Positions 52,222 to 61,506 of a DNA stretch of 64,000 nt are shown here, piece by piece. The DNA is taken from positions 248,001 through 312,000 of the forward strand of contig SCRD01000024.1 in the NCBI GenBank assembly GCA_004298155.1, given 5' to 3'. The notes beneath the pieces are model-generated. The model saw nothing but the letters and a program-made list of their open reading frames with translations, did not search any database and had not been told where the DNA came from. How positions within the stretch are numbered: position 1 is the stretch's first letter; every line of letters starts with the position of its first letter. This DNA comes from Acidobacteriota bacterium. GTDB lineage: Bacteria > Acidobacteriota > Terriglobia > UBA7540. The position numbers and the translations under genes are program-made.

Positions 52222-52327
52222 TCATCGCCGGGCTAGTGAAGGCAGGCACGGATGCTCCCCAAACTCAGGTTTTCAGCAAACTCTTGGTGGCGGCAGACCA
52301 GTTCGCATGCAACGCCAGGAAGGATAC

Positions 52328-53311
52328 ATGTCAGAGAAAAGGAAGTATTGGGCGTTTCAACTTGCCGTCCTCATTTTGTTGACCCTGACCGCCGCCATCG
52401 GTTCGGGTCAGCAAGTTCGCGTCGAGCGGAAACCTAAATTCATAAAGAACGGTCAAAAGACTCTTCCGTTCGAGGTGACACGCCACATCGTTCCGTTACG
52501 TCAAATCGAGGGTGGAGGCCCTCCGCGTGACGGTATTCCTGCATTGATTGATCCTGAGTATATTCCTGCGGAGGAGGCTGGGCGCCTTCTCGAACCCTCT
52601 GACCGCGTGCTTGGGGTCCTCTTTAATGGGGAGGCGAGAGCATATCCAATTCGCATCTTGAATTGGCACGAGCTTGTCAACGATACCGTGGGAGGAAGAC
52701 CTATTCTGGTCAGTTGGTGCCCGCTCTGTGGTTCGGGCGTAGTTTACGACCCGATGATCGGCGGCCGGCGGCATATTTTCGGAGTGTCAGGGCTGCTTTA
52801 CAAGCGCAACCTCTTGTTCTTCGACAGACAGACAGGAAGCCTTTGGTCGCAACTGCTGTCGGAGGCGGTGACAGGACCGATGGCAGGAACCAAGCTTCAC
52901 GCCCTGCCTGCTGAAGACACAACGTGGAAAAATTGGGAGAGCCCGCATCCGGACACACTGGTCCTCTCCTTCGCCACAGGTTACCAGCGGGATTATCGCG
53001 CTGATCCCTATGCCGCTATGCCACTTGCCCGAGACCCGGCGTTATTCGTAGCGGCTGAGGGAGAGGCGGAAATCTTCCCGTTCTCGCAGCTGCATAAAGC
53101 CCAGACTCCGGTAACCGAGCAACTCGCGGGTCAACGTTTTATCATCCGTTTTGAACCCCATTCGAAGACAGCGCGGGTTGAATCTGAATCGCCCGGTCGA
53201 ATAACTTGGTTTGTGGGATTCAAAGAGGATCTCCGGCACTTTTTCCCAAAGGCGCAGGTCTATCACTTCCGCAAATCAAAGAGACGATCTAATGAAAGCA
53301 ATGGCATATAG
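52328..53311 (+). CDS. DUF3179-domain secreted protein
   Basis: A 327-residue DUF3179 protein with an N-terminal signal peptide/anchor (YWAFQLAVLILLTLTAAIGS). The conserved motifs are DRVLGVLFNGEARAYPIRIL, NWHELVNDTVGGRPILVSWCPLCG and SGLLYKRNLLFFDRQTGSLWSQ. The SWCPLCG motif holds two cysteines four residues... that is, in a CxxC pattern, hinting at metal or redox function, which is not established for the family. The ATG at 52328 has AGGAAGG ahead, so the ATG at 52307 is rejected. Confidence 0.88.
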   Translation: MSEKRKYWAFQLAVLILLTLTAAIGSGQQVRVERKPKFIKNGQKTLPFEVTRHIVPLRQIEGGGPPRDGIPALIDPEYIPAEEAGRLLEPSDRVLGVLFNGEARAYPIRILNWHELVNDTVGGRPILVSWCPLCGSGVVYDPMIGGRRHIFGVSGLLYKRNLLFFDRQTGSLWSQLLSEAVTGPMAGTKLHALPAEDTTWKNWESPHPDTLVLSFATGYQRDYRADPYAAMPLARDPALFVAAEGEAEIFPFSQLHKAQTPVTEQLAGQRFIIRFEPHSKTARVESESPGRITWFVGFKEDLRHFFPKAQVYHFRKSKRRSNESNGI

Positions 53312-53361
53312 ATATTTGACGGACTCCGTATTGCCAGTCAAAGATTTTAGGGGGTGAATAA

Positions 53362-54717
53362 ATGGCGAAGACATACGACTTGGTCGTGATCGGAACGGGT
53401 TCGGCGGGTTCGACGGTAGCATCGGCCTGCCGTCACGAAGGCTGGAAGGTGGCAATTATTGATTCGCGGCCCTTCGGAGGGACCTGCGCCCTGCGTGGTT
53501 GCGATCCGAAGAAAGTGTTGGTCGGTGCGGCCGAAGCCATCGACTGGGTGCAGCGGATGAACGGAAGCAGAATAATCGCTGGAAATGCACGCATCGACTG
53601 GCCGGAACTGATCCGCTTCAAGCGCACCTTCACGGAGCCGGTACCCAAAGCGCGCGAAGAAGGCTTTGCCAAGTCGGGGATCGCCACCTTCCACGGAAGA
53701 GCGCATTTCGTGGAACCGGGGACGATCCAGGTCGGCGGCGAAATGCTCGCAGCAAAGCACATCGTGATTGCAACCGGAGCGCGGCCTGCCAAGCTGAACA
53801 TTGAGGGTGATGAGCACTTGATCACGAGCGACGAATTTCTGGAACTTGAAGCTCTGCCGCAGCGCATCGTCTTTGTCGGTGGCGGCTACATCTCCTTCGA
53901 GTTTGCCCACGTGGCAGCACGCGCAGGATCGCAGGTCACAATCCTGCATCGTGGCCCGCACGGACTGGAACGCTTTGATGCGGACCTGGTGGACCGGCTT
54001 GTGAAGTGGTCTCGGCAGGTCGGGATCGATATCCAGTTGGAGACGTCGGTGAAGAGCATCGAGAAGAAGCCTTCCAGTCTGATTGTGAAGACATCACGTC
54101 ATGGCGAAGAAAAGGAATATCCAACAGATTTGGTTGTGCATGGCGCGGGCCGTGTGCCCGAGATTGACGGTCTGGATCTTGTCCGAGGAGGAGTAGAACA
54201 CGACCGACATGGAGTGAAAGTGAACGAGTACCTGCAGAGCACATCGAATCCAGCGGTTTACGCCGCGGGCGATTGTGCTGCAAGTGAAAACGCGCCGCTG
54301 ACTCCCGTCGCGGGGTATGAGGGCCGGGTCGTTGCTTCCAACCTGCTGCACGGAAATCATCAGAAAGCGGATTATGGAAGCGTTCCAAGCGTCGCCTTCA
54401 CTATTCCCCCACTGGCAGCGGTAGGCCTCGACGAGCGAACGGCCCGCAATCACGGTCTGCGTTTTCGTGCGGGAGCGGGCGACATGTCAAGCTGGTACTC
54501 GTCGCGCCGAACCGGAGAAACCTGTGCCGCCTATAAAATCCTGGTGGAGGAAGGAACTGAACGTATTCTCGGCGCACATCTCCTCGGGTCTCACGCTGAG
54601 GAACACATCAATCTTTTCGCGCTGGCAATCCGCAAGGGGATACAGGCCTCGGACTTAAAGGAAACGATCTACTCCTATCCGACGCATACTTCGAACACTC
54701 AATATCTGATTCCCTGA
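53362..54717 (+). CDS. FAD-dependent pyridine nucleotide-disulfide oxidoreductase
   Basis: A 451-residue member of the glutathione/mercuric reductase group. Seen: FAD-binding VVIGTGSAGSTVASACRHEG at the N-terminus, a redox-active disulfide in GTCALRGCDPKK (C-x4-C at about residues 42-47), the NAD(P)-binding IVFVGGGYISFEFAHVAARAG, and the second FAD contact VYAAGDCAASE. The C-terminal tail ends SYPTHTSNTQYLIP, which keeps a His but lacks the usual HxHPTxSE pattern of lipoamide or mercuric reductases. Substrate unknown. It lies upstream of a selenoprotein-rich region and could supply reducing power to it, but that is only inference. Confidence 0.9.
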   Translation: MAKTYDLVVIGTGSAGSTVASACRHEGWKVAIIDSRPFGGTCALRGCDPKKVLVGAAEAIDWVQRMNGSRIIAGNARIDWPELIRFKRTFTEPVPKAREEGFAKSGIATFHGRAHFVEPGTIQVGGEMLAAKHIVIATGARPAKLNIEGDEHLITSDEFLELEALPQRIVFVGGGYISFEFAHVAARAGSQVTILHRGPHGLERFDADLVDRLVKWSRQVGIDIQLETSVKSIEKKPSSLIVKTSRHGEEKEYPTDLVVHGAGRVPEIDGLDLVRGGVEHDRHGVKVNEYLQSTSNPAVYAAGDCAASENAPLTPVAGYEGRVVASNLLHGNHQKADYGSVPSVAFTIPPLAAVGLDERTARNHGLRFRAGAGDMSSWYSSRRTGETCAAYKILVEEGTERILGAHLLGSHAEEHINLFALAIRKGIQASDLKETIYSYPTHTSNTQYLIP

Positions 54718-54954
54718 GTGCTGCGGTAGAGACGAAAGACACATCTTGAATCTCGGTCGAACGATCGCAAGAACTGTTGTGACCCAAGGAGACCAGCAAG
54801 GCTGGCATCGCCTTAGGAGGTCTGCCGTTCTTGAAGGGGATGATTATCCCGCCGGTGTCTCTGACCAGTGCGTCGTTGCGCCCACGCAGGGTTCTCGCTC
54901 GGCGGGAGGCCGTCGCGCCATGCCTGCGAGGCTGCAAACCTGGAAGGTAAAAAT

Positions 54955-55422
54955 ATGCAACTTCTGGAAATAGCCCCCTTGATAACGGCAGTGGCTCTTG
55001 TCATCAGTGCCATCTTTGTTGCCGTCCAATTGCGGAACGCGCGTCGCGACCGCTTTGTGGCGGTCACCAACGAATTGTTCGACATCTGGCAGAGACCTGA
55101 TTTCATGGCAGCACAACTGTGGTTGATTCACGATGTGACTGAAGATTCCTGGGAGGAATTCCTGAACCGGCACGGGAAGGAAGGCGAGACCGCATTTCTG
55201 CGCGTGACGGGTTTCTACAATCGAGTGGGTGCGCTGGTCACTCTCGGTATTGTGGACGAGCGAACAATCCTGAGAACCATTGGCTCCACGGCTTACGCCG
55301 TTTGGGCCAAAACAAAGCCGCTTATTGAAGGAGCACGGGCAGAGAATCTGGCGCTGCTTCGAGAATTTGAGTTGTTGGTACCCATTTGCGAGTCTTTCCT
55401 GAAAGGACGAAGCGGCGGCTAG
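54955..55422 (+). CDS. Single-pass membrane hypothetical protein (DUF4760-like)
   Basis: A 155-residue protein with an N-terminal membrane helix (IAPLITAVALVISAIFVAVQL) followed by a cytosolic helical domain (FVAVTNELFDIWQRPDFM, NRVGALVTLGIVDERTILR). Such small one-pass proteins are common and mostly uncharacterised. The start ATG at 54955 has GGAAGG ahead; the longer frame from 54868 has no signal. It lies 45 bases ahead of the NADHX epimerase gene. Confidence 0.6.
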   Translation: MQLLEIAPLITAVALVISAIFVAVQLRNARRDRFVAVTNELFDIWQRPDFMAAQLWLIHDVTEDSWEEFLNRHGKEGETAFLRVTGFYNRVGALVTLGIVDERTILRTIGSTAYAVWAKTKPLIEGARAENLALLREFELLVPICESFLKGRSGG

Positions 55423-55466
55423 GTTGGCAGCCTCCCATCGGGCCGCTGGGGGAAGTCGAAACAAGC

Positions 55467-56234
55467 ATGCCAAACGACCAGTTCAATTTTCGGTTCTTTA
55501 CAGCGACAGGCAAGCAAGTTCCAGCCGTAACGGCGGACGAAATGCGTGAGGTGGACCGCATCGCAACGGAAGAGACTGGCCCCAATCTCTACCAGATGAT
55601 GGAAAATGCCGGGAGGAATCTGGCGCTCCTGGTGATCGAACTTCTTGGAGAAAACTGGCAAAAGGCCAGGATCGTCGTGCTGGCAGGGAGCGGTGGCAAT
55701 GGAGGCGGCGGCATTTGTGCGGCGCGGCACCTTGCCAATCGCAACGTTGATGTTCGGCTGTGTCTCGCCCAACCCGAGCGCCTGGGCGAAGTTTCCGGAT
55801 GGCAACGGAAGATCTTCCAATCTACACGCGGGCAGGAAATTGACAGGAGTCGGCTTCCTGAAGAACGGCCGAATCTTGTCCTGGATGCCCTGATCGGATA
55901 CGGCTTGAAATCGGCTCCTGATGCGGGTATGGCACAGCTTATCCGCTGGGCGAACTCATCCCTGAGCCAGGTTCTTGCGCTTGACGTACCTTCCGGCTTG
56001 AACGCCACAACTGGCGAAACTTCAGGGACATGGACATGCATCGAGCCGAAATGGACCATGACCCTGGCGCTGCCTAAGACAGGACTTCTTCCAGAAAGGG
56101 CAGGAGAACTTTACCTCGCCGATATTGGCATTCCAGCGGGAACGTACCGGCGTCTGAACCTCAAATACGAAAGCCCTTTCGAATCTCGTGTCTGGGTCCG
56201 GCTCCATTGCCGAAAAGTTCTGGGGTTGACCTGA
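55467..56234 (+). CDS. nnrE: NAD(P)H-hydrate epimerase (YjeF N-terminal domain)
   Basis: A 255-residue protein with only the YjeF_N domain: the opening VPAVTADEMREVDRIATEETG, the substrate loop VLAGSGGNGGGGICAARHLANR, the DALIGYGL motif and LALDVPSGLNATTG. It interconverts the R and S forms of damaged NAD(P)H hydrate. The ADP-dependent dehydratase domain often fused to it is absent here and would have to be elsewhere. The ATG at 55467 follows GGGGGAAG; the frame is open to 55386 but the extra part overlaps the gene before. Confidence 0.88.
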   Translation: MPNDQFNFRFFTATGKQVPAVTADEMREVDRIATEETGPNLYQMMENAGRNLALLVIELLGENWQKARIVVLAGSGGNGGGGICAARHLANRNVDVRLCLAQPERLGEVSGWQRKIFQSTRGQEIDRSRLPEERPNLVLDALIGYGLKSAPDAGMAQLIRWANSSLSQVLALDVPSGLNATTGETSGTWTCIEPKWTMTLALPKTGLLPERAGELYLADIGIPAGTYRRLNLKYESPFESRVWVRLHCRKVLGLT

Positions 56235-56369
56235 GTCTGGTAATTCGTGTCGACCCAGAAGTCTCCAAGGCTGCAAATCGCCGCACATGGCGAGCACCTC
56301 ATGAAGACCTGCGGTCCTCGCGGCGATGAATTCATTGGGGAAGGAAGTCGACTATCTGTCGTAGACATT

Positions 56370-57113
56370 ATGGCCAAGCTATCCGATCTAAAACTGAAGT
56401 ATCGAATCTTCATGAAGACCTACCGGTATCGCCAGTTTGACTGGCGCCCTGGCGCGGTACTGCAGAAGCCGCTTTCTCAATCGCGAATTGCTGTGGTGAC
56501 CAGCGCGGCCTTCTTCCGCCCCGATCAACTGCCATTCGATCCGTCAATTCGCGGCGGCGATTATTCATTTCGGGAGATGCCGGTCGAAGTCGATTTGGTC
56601 ACACTGCGGATCGGTCACAAAAGCGACGCATTTGATCACTCCGGAATTGAGAGCGATAAGAATCTGGCGCTGCCACTGGATCGTTTGCGAGAATTGGAGG
56701 CTGAGGCGCGCATCGGGGACGTGGCGCCGCGTCACTACAGTGTGATGGGCTCGATCTCCGCTCCGGCGCGCTTGGTCACTATTACTGCACCGGAGATCGC
56801 GCGCAGGTTGTCGGAAGACGAAACGGACGGAGTCTTGCTGACTCCGGTTTGACCTCTTTGCCACCAGTCTGTAGGACTGGTCCAAAGCGTGATCGAGAAG
56901 TCAGGCATACCAACCGTTTCGATCAGCTTGCTGCGCGAGGTAACGGAGCGGGTCCGGCCGCCTCGCGCACTCGTCGTCGATCGTCCGCTGGGATATCCGC
57001 TCGGAGCGCCGCACGACATTGACTTACAGAAGCGCATCGTGATGGCGGCTCTCGAACTTCTCGCGCACCCCGTCCAGGAGCCGCTTCTTGTGGATTTCAC
57101 AGAGAGAGCATGA
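56370..57113 (+). CDS. GrdB-like selenoprotein 1 (in-frame UGA as Sec161)
   Basis: A 247-residue protein of the selenoprotein B family of glycine/sarcosine/betaine/proline reductases, short version. The first part ends in ETDGVLLTPV, then TGA at 56850-56852, then PLCHQSVGLVQSVIEKSGIPT. Family members read VUPLCHQS here, so the TGA is Sec161 and continuation to 57113 is expected. Directly after it is a hairpin: CTTTG pairs with CAAAG and ACCAGTC with GACTGGT (56856-56887), fitting a bacterial SECIS. The start at 56370 gives the family MAKLSDL opening, though the ribosome binding site (AAGGAAG at about 56341) is distant. The complete enzyme complex is not encoded nearby, so the true reaction is unknown; a thiol- or selenium-based reductase is likely. 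Confidence 0.88.
56856..56887 (+). promoter_or_regulatory. SECIS-like hairpin of GrdB-like gene 1
   Basis: Begins three bases after the TGA. Stem ACCAGTC/GACTGGT with loop TGTAG, extended by CTTTG/CAAAG after a short internal loop. Position and a small G-containing apical loop suit recognition by SelB. Confidence 0.75.
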
Positions 57114-57164
57114 GCCGCCTCGACCGTTCTTCTAATGACACCGGCAACAAGAAGTCAGGTGGCT

Positions 57165-57476
57165 CTATATCTTTACTTCGCTAATCTGCACTGTGGGCTG
57201 AGTGTTTGTGTAGTTTGGGACATCATTCAGAATGGTCTGGGCATGTGGTCCGAAGGAGGACTGAAAGGCTTCCATCGACTCGAACAAAAGATGGCCCACG
57301 GCAACATACGGCGCAGGCGCCCCAGGCGTTGCGCCTGCCAAACCCTGCTCGACAGCAACACCCTTGAGCGCCGTTCCCAGCTTCTGCCGAACCATCGGTA
57401 TATGTTTGTCCAAATAGTACGCCATGGAAAATGTGCTGCCTTCGCCGTTCGGATACATGACGCTGACTTTAATCAT
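57165..57476 (-). CDS. EthD-family protein
   Basis: A 103-residue dimeric alpha/beta-barrel protein. The opening IKVSVMYPNGEGSTFSMAYYLDKHIPMV and the later AVGHLLFESMEAFQSSFGPHAQTILNDVPNYTN are typical of EthD-like stress or degradation proteins; the reaction is unknown for most. The ATG at 57476 has AGGAGG ahead. It is the last minus-strand gene of the selenoprotein group. Confidence 0.85.
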   Translation of the reverse strand: MIKVSVMYPNGEGSTFSMAYYLDKHIPMVRQKLGTALKGVAVEQGLAGATPGAPAPYVAVGHLLFESMEAFQSSFGPHAQTILNDVPNYTNTQPTVQISEVKI

Positions 57477-57779
57477 CCTCAACTCCTCCTGACTTATTTC
57501 GAATCCCCTTCCTGGTGAACAGGGGACCGCATGCATGGCGTTGGTTCCAGCCTCTTTCGCTGCTGCCTGAAGCTCTTTGGCATAGGCCGGCGCCTCCTGC
57601 GCTTGCGGCTTTTGAGGCCCGGTGAGACTTTCCCCGTCGTCTGGCGCGCGCGGAACTTATCGCCTGCTATCGTTGCCCAATGATGCCAGGTTTGTTCATC
57701 GTCGCCCACATTCCCTGTGTTTTGATGAGCGCCCTCGGCTGCTCCTTAATCTCTGTTAGGCGAGCAGACACGCGCGGCG
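57477..57779 (-). other. Open but disrupted stretch ahead of the EthD gene
   Basis: The minus strand reads as protein-like sequence without a start codon, ending QEAPAYAKELQAAAKEAG close to the EthD gene. A phase change at a CGCGCGCG run near 57648 separates it from a GDDEQTWHHWATIAGDKFR segment upstream. It may be a small broken gene; I cannot name it. Confidence 0.3.
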
Positions 57780-58568
57780 TCAATGAGCCTTTTTTTGCAA
57801 CTGCAGCTCTCGAAGATTGTCGTACGTCCATTTGTATGGAAGGTCCGCGATTGTGCCCGGCGTCCTCATCCTCTCGACCGCCTCCAAACAGTCAATCAGA
57901 ATCTGCCGCTGCAAGCCTTTCTCCCCGATATTGCCAAAAGTAAACCCGAAAGGATGCCCCAGGAAAAGAGCGCGTGAGGGCTTCACTTGCTCCGTGATCT
58001 CCTTCACCAGCGTCAGGGACATTGTCGCCAAGCCCGCCTCGTCAAAAATCCTCTGAAGCAGCCCCACGGACTGCTGGCACACCGGTCAGGCAGGCGCGAG
58101 CAGGACGAGGTCCACCCGATCCGTCTTGAGCTTCTCCGCAACCTCGGGACCAGTCTCCTTTATAAGCGGCTCGGCAATCGGGATGTAACCCATAAAGGAA
58201 AAGTGGCGATGATTCAACGGGCCGATCACTCCTTCAGTTTCTAGCTCCCGCAAGCGCTCGAGCGGGAAAACGCAATTGATGTCCTGGCTGACTCTGCGCG
58301 TGTTATAGCCGACGTGTGATAATCGCAGATCCTCAAAACTCACGTCATTCGGAATCTCGCGGTAAGAGGCATCGCCGGTTTTGCTGCGAATATCAAACGC
58401 AGGATCACTCGCCCGATGGACCCCCGCCGTTGTGACCAGCGCCACACGGCATTCCTCGACCGGCTTGGTCAGCGGATTGATGCGCGAAGGGGTTTCGCAG
58501 ACAACCCATTCGAAATCGGGAAGGATCCGTTTGCGGATGTACTCCCGTTCAACTGCGGCAAAGTTCAT
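57780..58568 (-). CDS. GrdB-like selenoprotein 2 (in-frame UGA as Sec161)
   Basis: A 262-residue paralogue of the plus-strand GrdB-like protein. The upstream part ends TDRVDLVLLAPA, then TGA at 58086-58088 (minus), then PVCQQSVGLLQRIFDEAG. The UxxC placement is the same as in copy 1 and again is residue 161. A hairpin AGCAGTCC/GGGCTGCT with loop GTG lies 10 bases after the TGA (58057-58075). Both ATG 58568 and GTG 58577 could start the gene. Sequences of the two copies differ strongly outside the core, so they are old paralogues rather than a fresh copy. It lies next to the AhpD-like gene. The substrate is not known. Confidence 0.88.
58057..58075 (-). promoter_or_regulatory. SECIS-like hairpin of GrdB-like gene 2
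   Basis: Eight-base-pair stem AGCAGTCC/GGGCTGCT with one G-T pair and a GTG loop, 10 bases after the Sec TGA. Confidence 0.65.
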
Positions 58569-58655
58569 CGATGTCACTCTTTTTCATCCGTGGTTTGGCT
58601 TGGCGCCGTCGGGGGCCATTCCCCGAGTTTGACGCTCCCTAATCTGCCGTGAAGC

Positions 58656-59045
58656 CTAAACCCCGATATCGGGCTCGACCATCAAGCCGTCCAGAAACTT
58701 GTTCAAATTGTTGAACAGACCGACGACACCCATGAACTCAACCAAGCCCTTCTCGCTTAGGCCCAGGCCCTTGAGAGCTGCGGTATGGGCGTGAATGCAA
58801 TAATGACAGTTGTTCGTGGCCGAAACCGCAAGCGCCACCAGTTGTTTCTCACGCGGCGTCAACTCCCCAGGACCCATCACCGTTTTGAATTGGTTCCAGG
58901 TCGCTGTTAGAAGCTCCGGATAGTTAGCCATCGCCCGGAAAAGATTGGGGACGGCTGGAATTCCCATTGTCTTCTTGATGTCTTCGTATACATGTTTCAC
59001 ATTCTCTGTAGTCTCGTCTTCAATGACCATTTTCACCTTCGCCAT
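58656..59045 (-). CDS. AhpD-like carboxymuconolactone decarboxylase-family protein
   Basis: A 129-residue AhpD-fold protein with the redox CxxC in NNCHYCIHAHTAALKG (Cys-His-Tyr-Cys) and the nearby LTPREKQLVALAVSATN block. Such proteins act as thiol peroxidase partners or alkylhydroperoxidases. This one uses Cys in both positions, unlike its neighbours that use Sec. The ATG at 59045 has a strong GGAGGG site; the longer frame to 59081 does not. It probably works with the peroxiredoxins encoded upstream. Confidence 0.88.
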   Translation of the reverse strand: MAKVKMVIEDETTENVKHVYEDIKKTMGIPAVPNLFRAMANYPELLTATWNQFKTVMGPGELTPREKQLVALAVSATNNCHYCIHAHTAALKGLGLSEKGLVEFMGVVGLFNNLNKFLDGLMVEPDIGV

Positions 59046-59307
59046 GGTTTCCCTCCGGTTTGCTTCGATTTTCGCGTGCACGGTCTATGTGATGCAACAC
59101 CATCCCAATAAGATTCGGCGGCAAGGATTACATCTTGAAAGCGCAGCCCGGACATCATCGAACCGATACGACCGGAATTTGTCCCGCTCTTGTGGTGTTC
59201 GCCCGACCCGACGCACGTCCCCAGGTATTGCAATAGGAGGAGTGGTTTTGTCCCCTTGCACAAAACATATGATTATGGGAACGGTTCATGCTCGACCGCC
59301 GATCATT

Positions 59308-60756
59308 TTATTTCAGTTCATGCGGCGCGATGGCGATCGGCACATCCTGCCGCCGGTACATGCAAACGCCGTTCACGTCCTCGCACACGTAGTAGAGGGC
59401 GTAGGCGGAAAGAGTGACGGGCCGGGCGCTCCTTTGCTCGGGACCCCGCACTTCGAACTCCACCTCGCGGGGTTCTTTGCTGACCGCCTCGGGAGGGTTA
59501 GGAACACTCACAAGGCGCTGGCTGACCTTCCAGCCAGCGGGCGGGTTGACCCAAAAGACAAGGTTCCCGGCTTCGTTGTTCCAGTGAGCCTTCTTCGCCG
59601 GATTCGGCCGGAACATCACATGCACACGGTCGGTGACATCTTCGGCCCGGGTATCCGGCACGACCGCAGTTTCAACTTGGACGAACTGCCCATCGTCGCG
59701 CAGGATTCGTCCTCGCGGGTCCGGCTCCTTCACGCTCTTTGCGGCGGCCGCAAAAGTCTTTTCGGGATGAGCGATTTCGGCGCCTGCGGGCTCGACCGAG
59801 AGCGGCGCCGGAGTCTCGCCACGTGCAGCGATTTCCTTGCGCGCCGTCTCCACCCAATCGTAAAACGGATAAGGCTTGTCAAGCCGCGGGCCGTATTGCT
59901 GGATGCGCCGCCGCCAGATGTACTGGTTAGGATCGATCTCCAGGGCCGCGCTCCATTGCTCGACCGCCTTCTGGAAATCTTCCGGCTGGCGGAACTCGGA
60001 ATCGTACCGCTTGCGGTACGCAACGCCGAGGCGGAAGTGCAGTGGACCTGCGTCGGGCTCCAGGCGCAGGGCGTGCTCGTACGCCCCGATAGCCCCGTTG
60101 ATCTGCCCGGGACCTCCCCATTCCACCAGAGCATTTGCATAACCTTCCCAGGCCCTCGCTGTGCCTTGGCGAGTGGCTTGCTTCAGAGAAGTCAGGTCCG
60201 GCGCGACGTCCCGGACGGGTGGCAGGTTTGCCGGCTTCTCGAATGTTCGGCTGAGAAACTTCCCGATGTCTTCATGCCTGGGGTTGACTTTACGGATTAC
60301 GCCATACTCGTCAATGAACAGCGTGATGGGGACGGCGGAATTTCCAAGCAGGTTGAGCGAATCCACCAGGATCGGCCATCGCATCTGTTTCCATTGCATG
60401 AAGAGCCGGGCGCGGTCTGGATGCTGCTCTTCAATAATTCCGGCCATTTGGACTTTGCCCTGTTCCTGCAATTTTTTCGTTGCTTCGTGCCACCCGGGCA
60501 CATGCACGCGGCAGCCCGCTCACCAGGAAGCGAAAATGTGGAGGATCAATTTCTTGCCCCGAAAGTCCGCCACAGAGCCGGGCCGGCCGTCGCGCAGCCG
60601 GGGCAAAATTAACGTGGGAAACATTTGGCCTTCATGAAACTCGACCGCGTCAGTCTTCGGGGGAGCTGCTTGTTCCGTGTTGCGGGTTAGCATGATCCCT
60701 GTCGGTCCTCCTGCCGCAAGTCCAATCGCAACGATGCCCATAATCCATTTCTTCAT
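59308..60756 (-). CDS. TlpA-like thioredoxin/TPR selenoprotein (in-frame UGA as Sec79)
   Basis: A 482-residue exported protein read through TGA at 60520-60522. N-terminal signal/anchor KKWIMGIVAIGLAAGGPTG; a thioredoxin-like domain with LILHIFASW-U-AGCRVHVPGWHEA, where the Sec takes the first Cys of the WCxxC motif; a TPR region (ALVEWGGPGQINGAIGAYEHALRLEPD); and a C-terminal domain resembling DsbD N-terminal-like folds, ending YYVCEDVNGVCMYRRQD. It should reduce or isomerise disulfides, or act as a peroxide reductase, on the periplasmic side. The second ATG (60756) has AGGAGGT seven bases ahead. A conventional caller would report only the downstream frame from 60507. Confidence 0.87.
60487..60501 (-). 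promoter_or_regulatory. SECIS-like hairpin of the TlpA-like gene
   Basis: Minus strand GTGCC-CGGGT-GGCAC, five-base-pair stem and five-base loop, 18 bases after the Sec TGA. Confidence 0.6.
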
Positions 60757-60867
60757 CTCCATACCTCCTGCCCGGTCTGCTTGCTGGAAACCGACCGGAC
60801 TCTGCCGGGCAGGACTTTACTTTCGGAGTCTTCCCTTGCTCCCCTGAGTAAAGTCCTCAATCAGAGC

Positions 60868-61458
60868 CTACTTCAGCTTTCGTGCCTGAGCCAGATCCTC
60901 CTCAACCGCTTCGCGAACATGGTAATCTTCGGCCTGATGAATCCAGCGGACCGTGCCGGTCCCGTCAATCAGGACGAGCGTCGGCGTATTGACGCTTAGC
61001 CCCTCGCGGTTGCGGTATTCCGGCGAACGAGTGCCGTAGAGTTCCATGGCCACGTGTTTTGAATCCGAAAGGATAGGAAACGGAGCCCTCAGTTTTTCCT
61101 CGACCCACTTCCCTCTGCTCGGAGGGTCCACGCTGACGGCCAGGATCTGAACGTCCAGCTTTTTGAAATCCGCATTGTGCTTGACGAGCTCACCGAGTTC
61201 GCCCATGCAGTGAGGTCACCAATACCCTCGGTAAAATTCAATGAGGACGTTGTGACCAGCGTAGTCCGAAAGCCTGACCGTCTTGCCATCCGCCGAAGGC
61301 AGCGCGAAATCCGGGGCCTTGTCTCCCACCTTAATCTTGAGTGGCAGAATTTGATCCTGGGCTGCCATGGATGGCGGGTTGGGAAACCCCAGCGCCCCCG
61401 CCAGGATAACCGCGAACAGGATACTCAATGAAAGATACAGGCCTCGTTCCTTTACCAT
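60868..61458 (-). CDS. Peroxiredoxin-like selenoprotein 1 (in-frame UGA as Sec81)
   Basis: A 196-residue AhpC/TSA-type protein with an N-terminal membrane/signal segment ([19 protein letters not shown]). The redoxin domain starts [22 protein letters not shown], followed by [13 protein letters not shown] at 61216-61218, and [14 protein letters not shown], giving the peroxiredoxin-like UxxC. The later part ([44 protein letters not shown]) is typical for the fold. The ATG at 61458 follows AGGAGG by eight bases. Product likely reduces peroxides or disulfides in the periplasm. Without Sec insertion it would be a useless 80-residue piece. Confidence 0.87.
61184..61202 (-). promoter_or_regulatory. 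SECIS-like hairpin of peroxiredoxin-like gene 1
   Basis: Minus strand GCGAACTC-GGT-GAGCTCGT, seven of eight positions pair (one G-T), beginning 13 bases after the Sec TGA. The weakest of the six hairpins. Confidence 0.45.
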
Positions 61459-61506
61459 TGCGCCAACCTCCTCTATTCGAGCATCTGCCAAGCTTCACGG
61501 AACCCC

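Noticed and set aside
58945-60612. Long plus-strand open frame of 555 codons
   Set aside because: It is antisense to the AhpD-like and TlpA-like genes, has no recognisable motif, and arises from the codon bias of the true genes on the other strand.
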